Positions 9,411 to 17,355 of a stretch of DNA of 64,000 nucleotides are shown here, piece after piece. The number at the start of each line of letters is the position of its first letter. The first letter of the stretch is position 1. The translations under genes were made by a program, and so were the position numbers. Under the pieces are notes generated by a model. It made no database searches. It was not told the DNA's origin and saw only the letters and a list, made by a program, of their open reading frames with translations. Source of the stretch: Bacteroidia bacterium (lineage in GTDB: Bacteria; Bacteroidota; Bacteroidia; Chitinophagales; Chitinophagaceae); NCBI GenBank assembly GCA_030426665.1, contig JAUHYD010000003.1:186001-250000 (forward strand). Reading direction: 5' to 3'.

Positions 9411-9649
9411 TACATAGCTTTTTTGCCCCTTAGTATTTCTTTAGTTTCCTCCCAACTGTAAGATTTTGATTTGCCAGCTATGTGCAAAGCATGTTCTTCG
9501 TCTAGGATTTGAAGCTGTTCTTTCGTGAGTGAAAAGCTTGCACTTTCCTCTATTTCGTCTTGTAGCAATGTGTACAATGCTTTGACCTTCTTGTCGTCTA
9601 CATCATCCACATAATTCTTTATTTTTTCCCTGATAGCAGCTACAGTCAT
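9410..9649 (-). CDS. Antitoxin of the ParE-type pair
   Basis: 79 aa, first gene of a two-gene operon with the toxin. The N-terminus is a helical DNA-binding or dimerisation-like segment (VAAIREKIKNYVDDVDDKKVKALYTLLQ). The C-terminus (LDEEHALHIAGKSKSYSWEETKEILRGKK) resembles the toxin-wrapping tails of small antitoxins seen in Bacteroidota. No classic RHH or PhD motif is obvious, so family assignment relies mainly on position. A -7 box TATCTTTG lies 20 bp upstream on the same strand. Such antitoxins normally repress their own promoter. Confidence 0.75.
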   Translation of the reverse strand: MTVAAIREKIKNYVDDVDDKKVKALYTLLQDEIEESASFSLTKEQLQILDEEHALHIAGKSKSYSWEETKEILRGKKAM

Positions 9650-9669
9650 AGGACAGCTTATTTATTGTT

Positions 9670-9677
9670 CAAAGATA
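9670..9677 (-). promoter_or_regulatory. -7 box of the toxin-antitoxin operon
   Basis: Reads TATCTTTG on the minus strand, 20 bp before the antitoxin ATG. No convincing -33 TTG is present. Confidence 0.55.
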
Positions 9678-9714
9678 CGAATAATGCAGCATATATAAGT
9701 ATTGCGTATTTTGT

Positions 9715-9739
9715 GTTGTTGGTCAGGAAGGCCAACAAC
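9715..9739. repeat. Inverted repeat upstream of the toxin-antitoxin promoter
   Basis: GTTGTTGG (9715-9722) and CCAACAAC (9732-9739) form a perfect 8-bp inverted repeat about 40 bp upstream of the -7 box. It is a candidate operator for autoregulation, though it lies further upstream than is usual. Confidence 0.5.
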
Positions 9740-9854
9740 GGCGGAAAATGAGTTAGCGGTAGAGCGATGTTTATTTGCATTTCAAACGCTATGCCGTTGC
9801 ATACTTTCTGAAAGCATAATATTGGCGCGAGATTCCTGATACTAAACGCTAATC

Positions 9855-10373
9855 CTACTCGTTCTCAATATAGTCTGAGAGAATGAACATGTCTATTTTT
9901 ATCGGCGAGACAACGTCCTCATCTTTTACTGTTTCCTGTTCAGAATCAAGTCTGTAACATTTTTTCTGCAATTTATTTAGGTAAAGTGTCGCATCTTTAA
10001 ACTCAAAATTGAAAGTTCTTTCATAAAAATAGTTTCCACCTCCCCAGCTTACTGATAGCTTAAGCCCATTGTTGATAGTTTGTATTTTGTTTACTGAAAA
10101 ATTCTTTACATCATTATCGGCCACTGGCAGTAAAATATCCGCCACAACCCTTCCGTATTTAATCAACCGAATTTTGTCACCAAAGCCATCTACAAAATTT
10201 AAATGAAAGACTTTATAACCATTCTCTATATCCAACACCTGTAAAGTGTCTACATTTTTCTGACCTTCAATTGCACTAGCGTTTTCTGATTTTATGTTAC
10301 TCGATTGACCAATGCTGGATGTCGAGTAAAATAAATATGCAATGATAAAAACCTCCTTTGGGGCTAAGCGCAT
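9855..10373 (-). CDS. Exported hypothetical protein
   Basis: 172 aa. The N-terminus (MRLAPKEVFIIAYLFYSTSSIGQ) fits a signal peptide with cleavage after SIG-Q or nearby. The rest is mainly beta-like, with segments such as GYKVFHLNFVDGFGDKIRLIKYGRV and LKLSVSWGGGNYFYERTFNFEF. No conserved catalytic motif is visible and no family is recognised. It is alone between the toxin-antitoxin pair and the fadN-like gene. Its composition and lack of operon partners fit an accessory gene. Confidence 0.6.
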   Translation of the reverse strand: MRLAPKEVFIIAYLFYSTSSIGQSSNIKSENASAIEGQKNVDTLQVLDIENGYKVFHLNFVDGFGDKIRLIKYGRVVADILLPVADNDVKNFSVNKIQTINNGLKLSVSWGGGNYFYERTFNFEFKDATLYLNKLQKKCYRLDSEQETVKDEDVVSPIKIDMFILSDYIENE

Positions 10374-10432
10374 TATCTCCTTGATTTAATGATAAGCTAA
10401 TATATTAAATTGACTTTTCGCCGTACCACTAG

Positions 10433-10470
10433 CCCTAGTTTGCCGCAGGCATCGTGCACTAGCAAACGCG
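10433..10470. repeat. Diverged copy of the 9005-9062 REP-like element
   Basis: Shares AGTTTGCCGC, then CATCG-x-GC and GC-x-AAC in the same order with the element at 9005-9062. The outer stem has decayed. It sits between the hypothetical gene at 9855-10373 and the fadN-like gene. Confidence 0.5.
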
Positions 10471-10523
10471 TGACATCAACAGTCTAACAAGTTGCAAACG
10501 GAAATACAGCGCTCCCTCCGTCC

Positions 10524-12944
10524 CTAATTCCTCAATGGCTTTCCGGTTTGTATGATGCTCTGCAAACGCTCGAGTGTTTTCTTTTGGCCACATAGGCTTA
10601 GGAACGCCTCACGCTCTATATCCAGCAAGTATTGTTCTGTAACCATTGTCGCTTGTGAGAGGTCGCCGCCACACATGACCCATGCCAGCTTTTCAGCGAT
10701 GTGTTTATCGTAGTCAGAGATGTAGTTGCCGCGCCACATACCATGTATGCCGGACATCAAACCTCCCAAACCACCGCGCCCCTGCACCTTAATGTCGGTA
10801 CGTGGTGCGGGCTGTGTGTAGCCACTCTCCCATAGCGATAGCACTTTACGCTTGGCATCTGCTATGCGCCTGTCGGGGTTGATGGATATACTATCATACC
10901 CTTTGCGTAGTATAAAGTTGTCATACGCCTCGTGTGCCGATGTAGATACCTTGGCAGTGCCTACATTGATAAACAGCTGTTGCAGGTAGTTCACTTCTAT
11001 GTCCTCCTTTATGTTGCGGTCACTAGCTCTCAATGCCATTTCCTTGGTGCCACCGCCACCGGGTATCAGTCCCACTCCTACCTCTACCAATCCTATATAA
11101 CTCTCTGCTGCTGCCTGTACGGCGTCGGCATGCAAGCACATCTCGCAGCCACCACCGAGGGTGAGTCCATGAGGTGCAACTACCACCGGTACGCTGCTGT
11201 AGCGCATACGCATGGTTGCTCCCTGAAACATGCGGATAGCCATATCCAGCTCATCATACTCCTGCTCTACGGCATACATAAATATCAACCCCACGTTAGC
11301 ACCTGCACTGAAGTTGGCACCGCTGTTGGCTATCACCAATCCTTTATAGCTTTTCTCCGCTATCGCTACGGACTTCTGTACCGCATCCAGCACTTCGCCG
11401 CCTATGGTGTTCATCTTGGTATCCCAGCTCAGGCAAACCACTCCATCTCCTATATCACGAAGTTTGCAAGCACTGTTGCTCCAAACTATTTTATCGTCCA
11501 GTTGCTCCGGGAAAATAAACGAACCTGCACCCGGTATTGCTTTGTACGACTTTGACGGAATATCGTAATACTTTCGTACGCCATTTTCTGTTTTGTAGAA
11601 AGAGGTGATGCCACTATCCAGCATCTCCTGAACCCACGATGCATACTTGATGCCTGCAGTTGTCATTTGCTCAGCTACCTCTTTTACGCCAAGCGCATCC
11701 CAGCTTTCGAAAGCACCTATCTCCCAGCCGAAACCCGCCTTCAGCGCATCATCTATTTTGTATAGTTCATCTGCTATCTCCGGAATCCGGTTGGAGCTGT
11801 ATGCAAACAACAGATAGTGAAACTGCCTGTAAAACTCTCCCGCCTTATCAGTGCCCTTGCACAACACCCGCAATCGTTTTGGGAGGCTGTCCACCTGTTT
11901 GGCGGAATCTATGGTCGCAAACTTTGCCCTTACCTTGGGCGCATATTCCATTGTCTCCGGGTTCAGCGTGAGTATCTGCGTTACGGGAGCAGCACCCGGC
12001 ATGTCGCCCGGTACTTTTGTTTTCTTATAAAAGCCTTGCCCTGTTTTGTCGCCGAGCCACTTGTTGGCAATCATAGTCTCCACAAAATCCGGCAACTCAA
12101 ATATTTCCTTTGCTTCGTCGTTCGGTACGTTGGGGGGTAGGTTTTTCGCTACATGCACTAGTGTATCTAACCCTATCACATCTCCCGTCCGGAAGGTTGC
12201 CGACTTAGGCCTACCCATGACAGGACCTGTGAGCGAGTCTACCTCATCAATAGTCAGCCCCAGAGATTGCATAGTCTTGAAGACCGCCATAAACCCGAAT
12301 ACACCTACCCTGTTGGCAATAAACGCCGGCGTGTCTTTGCAGAGAACCGTCGTCTTTCCGAGGAAACGACTACCGTAGTCCATCAGGAAGTCCAGTACCT
12401 CTTGCTTGGTATCCGGTCCGGGTATTATCTCTAACAAACGCAGATAGCGGGGCGGATTGAAAAAATGCGAACCGCAAAAGTGCCGGCGGAAGTCTTCGCT
12501 GCGTCCCTCTGTCATCAGGTGTATGGGTATGCCCGAGGTATTGGTAGTTATCAGCGTACCGGGTTTGCGGTATTGTTCCACCTTTTCAAACAACTGCTGC
12601 TTGATGTCCAGCCGCTCTATCACTACTTCTACTATCCAGTCGCAGTCGCTTATTTTGGGAAGATCGTCGTCTATGTTACCCGTAGTGATAAGCGCCGCAA
12701 CTGACTTAGTATATACTGCCGATGGCTTACTCTTCAGTGTTGCCTGAAGGTCGTCATTAACTATGCGGTTCCGAACAACTTTATCGGTAAGAGTAAGGCC
12801 CTTTGCCTCCTCCTTATCTGTCAGCTGTGCCGGTACTATGTCCAGCAACAAAACCTGCACACCTATACCTGCAAAATGGCACGCAATCCGCGACCCCATG
12901 ACACCACTACCTATTACCGCTACCTTACGAATACTCCTGTTCAT
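10524..12944 (-). CDS. fadN: 3-hydroxyacyl-CoA dehydrogenase / enoyl-CoA hydratase fusion (FadN type)
   Basis: 806 aa. Residues about 1-300 are a 3-hydroxyacyl-CoA dehydrogenase with the NAD-binding loop VAVIGSGVMGSRIACHFAG at the very N-terminus. The C-terminal third is an enoyl-CoA hydratase/crotonase domain (GLTLGGGCEMCLHADAV, IGLVEVGVGLIPGGGGTKE). This domain order is that of Bacillus FadN and its Bacteroidota relatives and the reverse of E. coli FadB. It carries out two consecutive beta-oxidation steps in the cytoplasm. The usual partners, a thiolase (FadA) and acyl-CoA dehydrogenase (FadE), are not adjacent. Both flanks are repeat-bearing accessory DNA. Confidence 0.92.
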   Translation of the reverse strand: MNRSIRKVAVIGSGVMGSRIACHFAGIGVQVLLLDIVPAQLTDKEEAKGLTLTDKVVRNRIVNDDLQATLKSKPSAVYTKSVAALITTGNIDDDLPKISDCDWIVEVVIERLDIKQQLFEKVEQYRKPGTLITTNTSGIPIHLMTEGRSEDFRRHFCGSHFFNPPRYLRLLEIIPGPDTKQEVLDFLMDYGSRFLGKTTVLCKDTPAFIANRVGVFGFMAVFKTMQSLGLTIDEVDSLTGPVMGRPKSATFRTGDVIGLDTLVHVAKNLPPNVPNDEAKEIFELPDFVETMIANKWLGDKTGQGFYKKTKVPGDMPGAAPVTQILTLNPETMEYAPKVRAKFATIDSAKQVDSLPKRLRVLCKGTDKAGEFYRQFHYLLFAYSSNRIPEIADELYKIDDALKAGFGWEIGAFESWDALGVKEVAEQMTTAGIKYASWVQEMLDSGITSFYKTENGVRKYYDIPSKSYKAIPGAGSFIFPEQLDDKIVWSNSACKLRDIGDGVVCLSWDTKMNTIGGEVLDAVQKSVAIAEKSYKGLVIANSGANFSAGANVGLIFMYAVEQEYDELDMAIRMFQGATMRMRYSSVPVVVAPHGLTLGGGCEMCLHADAVQAAAESYIGLVEVGVGLIPGGGGTKEMALRASDRNIKEDIEVNYLQQLFINVGTAKVSTSAHEAYDNFILRKGYDSISINPDRRIADAKRKVLSLWESGYTQPAPRTDIKVQGRGGLGGLMSGIHGMWRGNYISDYDKHIAEKLAWVMCGGDLSQATMVTEQYLLDIEREAFLSLCGQKKTLERLQSIIQTGKPLRN

Positions 12945-13559
12945 AACACTATCTGTTTATAATCTGAAAGTTACGGCATTATCGGCATTACCTACATGAC
13001 CAACACCTGCAAAGCACAAGTTTTAGCACTTTAATAATTCGCAATCAGTTTAGCTCTATTTACTCCGGCCGCAAACCAGTTAGACTGTTTTGTCACGAGT
13101 TGGCACACGCACAAAGCCTTGCTGCAAACCTGCGCCAGAGACCGGAAGCCACCCATAAAAATTGCGCATTTTTCTAAGGGTTTTTCTATTTTTTCTAAAT
13201 CAATAATAATCAATCAGTTACGTAAAAATGCCCTATAAAATTGCGCATTTTTTGCGCAATTGTTACCATTCTTACCCAATGCAACGTCCTGAAATAAGTT
13301 TACAGTATGACAGGGTTAGCGTAGGGTTATAGTCATTATAAATACCATGCCGACACAGTATAAACCCCACAAAAAGTGAGCCAAAAAATGAATTTACTTC
13401 GTTAGATATCCACATTTTAGGGATGGGTGGCTTCGCCAGTCGAAAAGTCTGGTAATGAGGTAGACACGAGCGGGAAATGACCATGCGTCAAACGGACGCT
13501 ATGCCAAGCATATTTTAAATTGTCAGTAAATTGCTGTCAGATTCAATTCAGAGAGTGCG
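12945..13559. other. 615-bp gene-free stretch with TTGCGCA repeats
   Basis: No convincing gene is present; the short minus-strand frames at 13031-13213 and 13272-13484 lack a start context and family features. The notable content is the TTGCGCA repeat cluster at 13157-13262, listed separately. The remainder is AT-rich and featureless to my reading. Confidence 0.6.
13157..13262. repeat. TTGCGCA repeat cluster
   Basis: TTGCGCA occurs at 13162-13168, 13241-13247 and 13252-13258. The first two are embedded in a longer direct repeat (AAAATTGCGCATTTTT) about 79 bp apart. The second and third form an inverted repeat (AATTGCGCA facing TGCGCAATT across a T-rich loop). Confidence 0.65.
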
Positions 13560-14384
13560 ATGCAAGGAACAATTACTGTGGAAAATGCGTTAAGGCGGGC
13601 CGATAAGATGTTAAAGTATCCCTTCTTGTTAATCTTTTTAGGCCTTTTTGTTGCAAGTCCTATTATTGCCGTAAACATTGGCGTTAAAGTATATTGGGGT
13701 ATGCTCGCCGGTTTTGTCTTTGGTGGTTTTTTCGGATTTCTATATTCAGCCTATATGACTACCAAATGGCGCATCTGGGCTTTTGGCAATGTGACAGATA
13801 TACATGAGTTGAAGCGTGCAGCGATAATAGAAAAATATATTCCAAAAGCTGGTTCCTGGCTGGAAAAAATTGAAATAAGAACTGCATCCGACAAGGAGGC
13901 ATTATCGCAGATTGAGGAAAGATTCAATGAGCAATATATCTTTTCCGATGACCTAACCATACCAGATGAAACGCAAATTTATTATTCAATAACCATACGG
14001 ACATTCCTGGTAATTGTCTGTTTTTTAGGAGTAGCTCTCATAATATATAGCGCCATCTACTTTGAAGAAATGCTAATATCCTTAATGGCTTTACTTCCCA
14101 TCGGGCTGGCTATTTATTACTACAATAAATTATCAGATAACAACCCCCAAATAGTATTGAATTCCGAAGGCATTGAGACATCCTCGTCAGGGTTCAAAAG
14201 CTGGAAAGAAATAAGGGGTGAAAAGGCGGAGCTTCAGGGTCTGGGAAAGCATAGCAGATACTATTTAGTTTACCAGTTTAATGGTGGCGACGAGCGCTAT
14301 GAACTAGAGCACCTTGACATAACGCCCAGAAAGCTAAATCATTTGATGACAGTTTATCGGAATCGTTTTCAAAACAAGCAGTAA
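13560..14384 (+). CDS. Membrane protein with two TM hairpins, unknown function
   Basis: 274 aa. Two hydrophobic hairpins are visible, about residues 20-68 (YPFLLIFLGLFVASPIIAV, then GMLAGFVFGGFFGFLYSAY) and about 140-185. A charged soluble stretch of about 75 residues lies between them. The C-terminal 80 residues (VLNSEGIETSSSGFKSW, RYYLVYQFNGGDERYELEHLD) resemble the strand pattern of bacterial PH-like domains that follow TM hairpins in many Bacteroidota proteins; this is an inference. No operon partner. Function unknown. Confidence 0.7.
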   Translation: MQGTITVENALRRADKMLKYPFLLIFLGLFVASPIIAVNIGVKVYWGMLAGFVFGGFFGFLYSAYMTTKWRIWAFGNVTDIHELKRAAIIEKYIPKAGSWLEKIEIRTASDKEALSQIEERFNEQYIFSDDLTIPDETQIYYSITIRTFLVIVCFLGVALIIYSAIYFEEMLISLMALLPIGLAIYYYNKLSDNNPQIVLNSEGIETSSSGFKSWKEIRGEKAELQGLGKHSRYYLVYQFNGGDERYELEHLDITPRKLNHLMTVYRNRFQNKQ

Positions 14385-14529
14385 GCTTTGTCGAAGCGTC
14401 GTTTGTAAGCCAATTGTGCCTTGTTATACCTATTTATGGCACATCAGTAATAAATTTTGAAATCAATTGAACGCCGTTAATGACGGCAACAATTCAGCAG
14501 GTTCACTCGACCCATAATATGTCTATAAA

Positions 14530-14580
14530 AAACGAGATTAGAGACCAAAGGTTACAAACGGATACGAGCGTAAGTATTAT
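14530..14580. repeat. Dispersed repeat, copy 1
   Basis: AAACGAGATTAGAGACCAA at 14530-14548 matches 17 of 19 positions of 31158-31176. The following 30 nt are loosely similar too (GTTA...ACGAGCG...TATTAT). It abuts the 3' end of the small gene at 14580-14819. Confidence 0.5.
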
Positions 14581-14819
14581 CACCGGAACTCGTTATGCGC
14601 TCTTTTATATTTTCGGATTCGATTGATGCCTGTAACCAGACTATTAATAGCCATCCAGAAGAATAGGTATCCCACTCCGCTTGCAGGTCTACCATCGGAA
14701 TTTGTGTGCCTGTAAAGTAAAATTACTCCAAGCAATAAGCAGCCCGCACACAACACGAAATATCCGACAATTGCTGTCTTGGGACCAACAAGGGTCACTT
14801 CGGGTTTAGATGTGCTCAT
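14580..14819 (-). CDS. Small two-TM membrane protein
   Basis: 79 aa. Two hydrophobic segments (IVGYFVLCAGCLLLGVILLY and GYLFFWMAINSLVTGINRI) flank a short polar turn, with positively charged ends (RIRKYKRAHNEFR). No family recognised. The coding assignment rests on the coherent membrane topology and an ATG start; the gene is isolated. It could be a small accessory membrane protein. Confidence 0.5.
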   Translation of the reverse strand: MSTSKPEVTLVGPKTAIVGYFVLCAGCLLLGVILLYRHTNSDGRPASGVGYLFFWMAINSLVTGINRIRKYKRAHNEFR

Positions 14820-14923
14820 TTCTCTTTGTTTAGGTTATCAGTCAATAAAGGGCTGTCATCCCATTCCGGAAGACAGCAATACTAAGATAATAAAAACCCA
14901 TCACGTGTACAAGCCCCTACAAT

Positions 14924-15643
14924 TTAAATATTATCTACCCTCTGTTGTGCCTCCGGGACATTAGTTTCAACCCCCTTCTTATACACCAGATTACTAACCG
15001 GATAACCTTCGAGATAGCCGTCCGGAAGCGGTTGCATGAGTTCAACTATTTGTTCTTGAGTCAGGCTGCCTAACCACTTTGACCTGTTCTCAGGTGTGAT
15101 GATTAGCGGCATTCTTTGCCCATCGTTGTGAATTTTTCCCAGAAGTGTGTTGGGCGGTGTAGTTATTACGCTGAAGGTCTTTATAACTTCAACTGTATCC
15201 TGATTTACCCAATTGGCGTAAACACAGCCTAATGTAAATGGCTCCCCATTCATGGCTCTTATATAGTAGGGTATGGTTTTCTTGGGTGCAGGATGATTGG
15301 GTTCGTAAAAACCATTCACCCAAAGAAGTCCTCTGGTTTTACCGATATAACTTTTGAATGAAAATTTAGAAAAGATATCCTCGCTCCGTGCGTTAAGGGT
15401 GTTGGCATACTTCCAGGCATCCGCATCTGACTTGACTAAAAAAGGGAGCAATTTCCACTGCGCCAACTCTATCGAAGCCGGATCTTCGGACGACGTAAAA
15501 GGCAAAAGAGGCCGTGTAAAGCCGTCGACATGAAAGAACTCATCAATGTCACCCAATTTAATGAGTGCACCTTGATCAACTTCCTGCTTGTCGAAGTATC
15601 CTTTCAGCTGGTCACTACCGGGAGTTGAAACTTTGTAACACAT
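14924..15643 (-). CDS. SRAP-family DNA-protein crosslink protein (YedK/HMCES)
   Basis: 239 aa from the ATG at 15643. This start is chosen because the catalytic Cys must be residue 2 after Met removal (MCYKVS); an upstream in-frame start would bury it. Other conserved elements: N84 in NARSE, E114 in GFYEP and H172 in IHNDGQRMPLII. The family covalently traps abasic sites in single-stranded DNA and is often induced by DNA damage. The usual PxxWGL segment reads AQWKLLPF and the GFYEW motif is GFYEP, so this is a divergent member. A TATATTTG -7 box lies 63 bp upstream. Confidence 0.9.
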   Translation of the reverse strand: MCYKVSTPGSDQLKGYFDKQEVDQGALIKLGDIDEFFHVDGFTRPLLPFTSSEDPASIELAQWKLLPFLVKSDADAWKYANTLNARSEDIFSKFSFKSYIGKTRGLLWVNGFYEPNHPAPKKTIPYYIRAMNGEPFTLGCVYANWVNQDTVEVIKTFSVITTPPNTLLGKIHNDGQRMPLIITPENRSKWLGSLTQEQIVELMQPLPDGYLEGYPVSNLVYKKGVETNVPEAQQRVDNI

Positions 15644-15705
15644 ATTGTCGCCTATTAGATTGAAAACGTCTTTACAACTACTCAGGGGTCGCTGCCTCTT
15701 ATATA

Positions 15706-15713
15706 CAAATATA
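15706..15713 (-). promoter_or_regulatory. -7 box for the SRAP gene
   Basis: Reads TATATTTG on the minus strand, giving a leader of about 55 nt. The -33 element is weak. Confidence 0.5.
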
Positions 15714-15842
15714 TGCAAGCCGCGCAACTCGGGCGATACGCAAGTACGGTAGTACAAAACGTATCGATTTCACTTGCCGGAGGCGTCAAAACCCTGGGGT
15801 CTTCCGCACGGCGGAATTAATGTCCACAACATGGAATAAATT

Positions 15843-15850
15843 TACTTTTG
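15843..15850 (+). promoter_or_regulatory. -7 box for the DUF4402 gene
   Basis: TACTTTTG fits TAnnTTTG. It lies in the 316-bp gap between the divergent SRAP gene and the DUF4402 gene, and would give a leader of about 100 nt that contains the palindrome at 15860-15882. Confidence 0.6.
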
Positions 15851-15859
15851 CCAAAACAC

Positions 15860-15882
15860 AATTAATTGATTATCAATTAATT
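15860..15882. promoter_or_regulatory. Perfect 11-bp palindrome in the DUF4402 leader
   Basis: AATTAATTGAT (15860-15870) and its exact complement (15872-15882) flank a single T. Its position about 10 nt after the -7 box suggests an operator at the transcription start or an mRNA 5' hairpin. Confidence 0.6.
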
Positions 15883-15959
15883 ACAATACTGGCACGTCGT
15901 TGGTATTATACTAAGCAAATAACGAAATCGAAAACTTAAACAAATAAAAACCAAACAAA

Positions 15960-16481
15960 ATGAAAAACATCTTCAAGTCAATCGCAATCGCAGTAACAGT
16001 ATTAGGTTTCTCAAACGTTTCTTTCGCTCAGGCTACAGCAACTGCTTCTGCCTCTGCTAACATCATCACTCCAATCTCCATTGCAAAAACAGTTGACATG
16101 AACTTCGGTAATGTTGCCGTTTCTGCTACAATAGCAGGTACTGCTGTTCTGGCTCCTGCAGGTACTCGTACTACAGGTGGTGCAGGTGGTGTAACACTTC
16201 CAGCAACTACAGGAACTGTTTCTGCTGCCAGCTTTGATGTAGCAGGACAAGCAAGCTATACATATGCAATCACTTTACCATCTTCTACTACAATCACTGA
16301 TGGTGCATCTCATACAATGACTGTTGATAACTTCACAAGTGTTCCGGCTACTACCGGTACATTGAGTGGTTCAGGTACACAAACACTGAATGTAGGTGCT
16401 ACGCTTAACGTATCTGCCGGTCAGGCTTCAGGAACTTACACCAATGCAACTGGTGTTCCGGTAACAGTTAACTATAACTAA
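15960..16481 (+). CDS. DUF4402-family exported protein
   Basis: 173 aa with a signal peptide (MKNIFKSIAIAVTVLGFSNVSFA, cut before QATATASA). The mature sequence has the DUF4402 signature order: ANIITPISIAKTVDMNFGN, an AGTAVLAPAGTRTTGG turn, ASFDVAGQASYTYAITLP, and the end GTYTNATGVPVTVNYN. The family is made of small beta-sandwich, pilin-like surface or periplasmic proteins of unknown role. It is very rich in Ala, Thr, Gly and Ser, suggesting an abundant structural protein. Own promoter and strong terminator, so monocistronic. Confidence 0.9.
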   Translation: MKNIFKSIAIAVTVLGFSNVSFAQATATASASANIITPISIAKTVDMNFGNVAVSATIAGTAVLAPAGTRTTGGAGGVTLPATTGTVSAASFDVAGQASYTYAITLPSSTTITDGASHTMTVDNFTSVPATTGTLSGSGTQTLNVGATLNVSAGQASGTYTNATGVPVTVNYN

Positions 16482-16550
16482 TAATCACTATGATAAACCA
16501 TAAAGCCGCATAATGATAAACAGGCTATAACTCGTTTTTCATTCCCTATC

Positions 16551-16579
16551 AAAACGCCCCCGGTCCCGGGGGCGTTTTT
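16551..16579 (+). terminator. Strong terminator after the DUF4402 gene
   Basis: A GC-rich stem (16551-16563 pairing with 16566-16578; the inner pairs must open to leave a loop) followed by a T run. Confidence 0.9.
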
Positions 16580-16640
16580 GTGTGGTTAACGTCCTGTCAT
16601 TTTTACCTAACTTTACTTTGTTGCAGCAACAATTACATAT

Positions 16641-17258
16641 ATGGAAACTCCATTAGCATATCGCCAACTCAAAAGCTATTACAAAGCTCTAATGCCAACG
16701 CTCACTGAAGCTGAATGGCAACTGTGTGAAGGACAACTTCGGGTGCGAACGCTTAAGAAAGGAACTATGTTGCAACAACAGGGTACTGTTTGCAATTACG
16801 TTTCGTTTGTGAATTACGGTCTGGTGCGGACATACTATCTATCGGATGGGAAGGAAAAAATTACTGAATTTTTCAAAGAAGGCGAATATACCTGCGATTA
16901 CCGGAGCTTTCTAACACGAGAACCATCTATTTCTCTTATTCAGGTATTGGAGGATACTGAAGTAGTGGAAACACCGTATGACGGCTTACAAATGCTTTAC
17001 CGGGAAATACCTGCCGCAAACATTCTCGGTCGGCTGATTGCTGAAAAACTGTTTATTGATGTATGCACCCGCTCAGAAGTGCAAGCCAACGACAGCATTG
17101 AACAGCAATATCAAAGCCTTATCAATAACAGGTCCTGGCTGATACAGCGAGTACCGCAATACATGATTGCATCCTACCTCGGCGTTACACCCGAAGCTCT
17201 CAGCCGCATAAAAGCGCGTGTCAATAAAAGGCCATTGCAATCTGCGCTAGTATATTGA
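16641..17258 (+). CDS. Crp/Fnr-family transcription regulator
   Basis: 205 aa. The N-terminal 130 residues fit a cyclic-nucleotide-binding-like beta roll (KKGTMLQQQGTVCNYVSFVNYGLVRTYYL, part). The C-terminus is a winged HTH (VPQYMIASYLGVTPEALSRIKAR). The recognition helix has E-x-x-S-R (EALSR), the same contact residues E. coli FNR uses to read TTGAT. The FNR iron-sulfur cysteine pattern is absent, so it is not an oxygen sensor of the FNR kind. Immediately after its stop lie two TTGAT-N4-ATCAA-like boxes, then a TonB receptor gene. Confidence 0.88.
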   Translation: METPLAYRQLKSYYKALMPTLTEAEWQLCEGQLRVRTLKKGTMLQQQGTVCNYVSFVNYGLVRTYYLSDGKEKITEFFKEGEYTCDYRSFLTREPSISLIQVLEDTEVVETPYDGLQMLYREIPAANILGRLIAEKLFIDVCTRSEVQANDSIEQQYQSLINNRSWLIQRVPQYMIASYLGVTPEALSRIKARVNKRPLQSALVY

Positions 17259-17268
17259 TTCGGATCAA
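17255..17268. promoter_or_regulatory. FNR-like binding box 1
   Basis: TTGATTCGGATCAA is a perfect TTGAT-N4-ATCAA site. It overlaps the stop codon of the Crp/Fnr gene and lies 88 bp before the TonB receptor start. Confidence 0.65.
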
Positions 17269-17291
17269 GAAATTTCTGGCTTTTAATTTTA

Positions 17292-17305
17292 TTGATTCAG
17301 GTCAA
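17292..17305. promoter_or_regulatory. FNR-like binding box 2
   Basis: TTGATTCAGGTCAA differs by one base from the symmetric consensus and is nearly identical to box 1, 37 bp centre to centre. It ends 50 bp before the TonB receptor start. Confidence 0.6.
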
Positions 17306-17355
17306 TGGATTTTTGTTTCATTGTATGGATTTTTGTCTTATCAAACCATACGAAT

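Noticed and set aside
10932-11555. Long plus-strand frame opposite the fadN-like gene
   Set aside because: Low-complexity shadow of a real coding region; no motif, no start context.
13031-13213. 60-codon minus-strand frame in the TTGCGCA region
   Set aside because: It runs through the repeat itself, has no good start context and no recognisable family.
13272-13484. 70-codon minus-strand frame upstream of the 13560 gene
   Set aside because: No motif, no ribosome-binding context, and the region looks non-coding.
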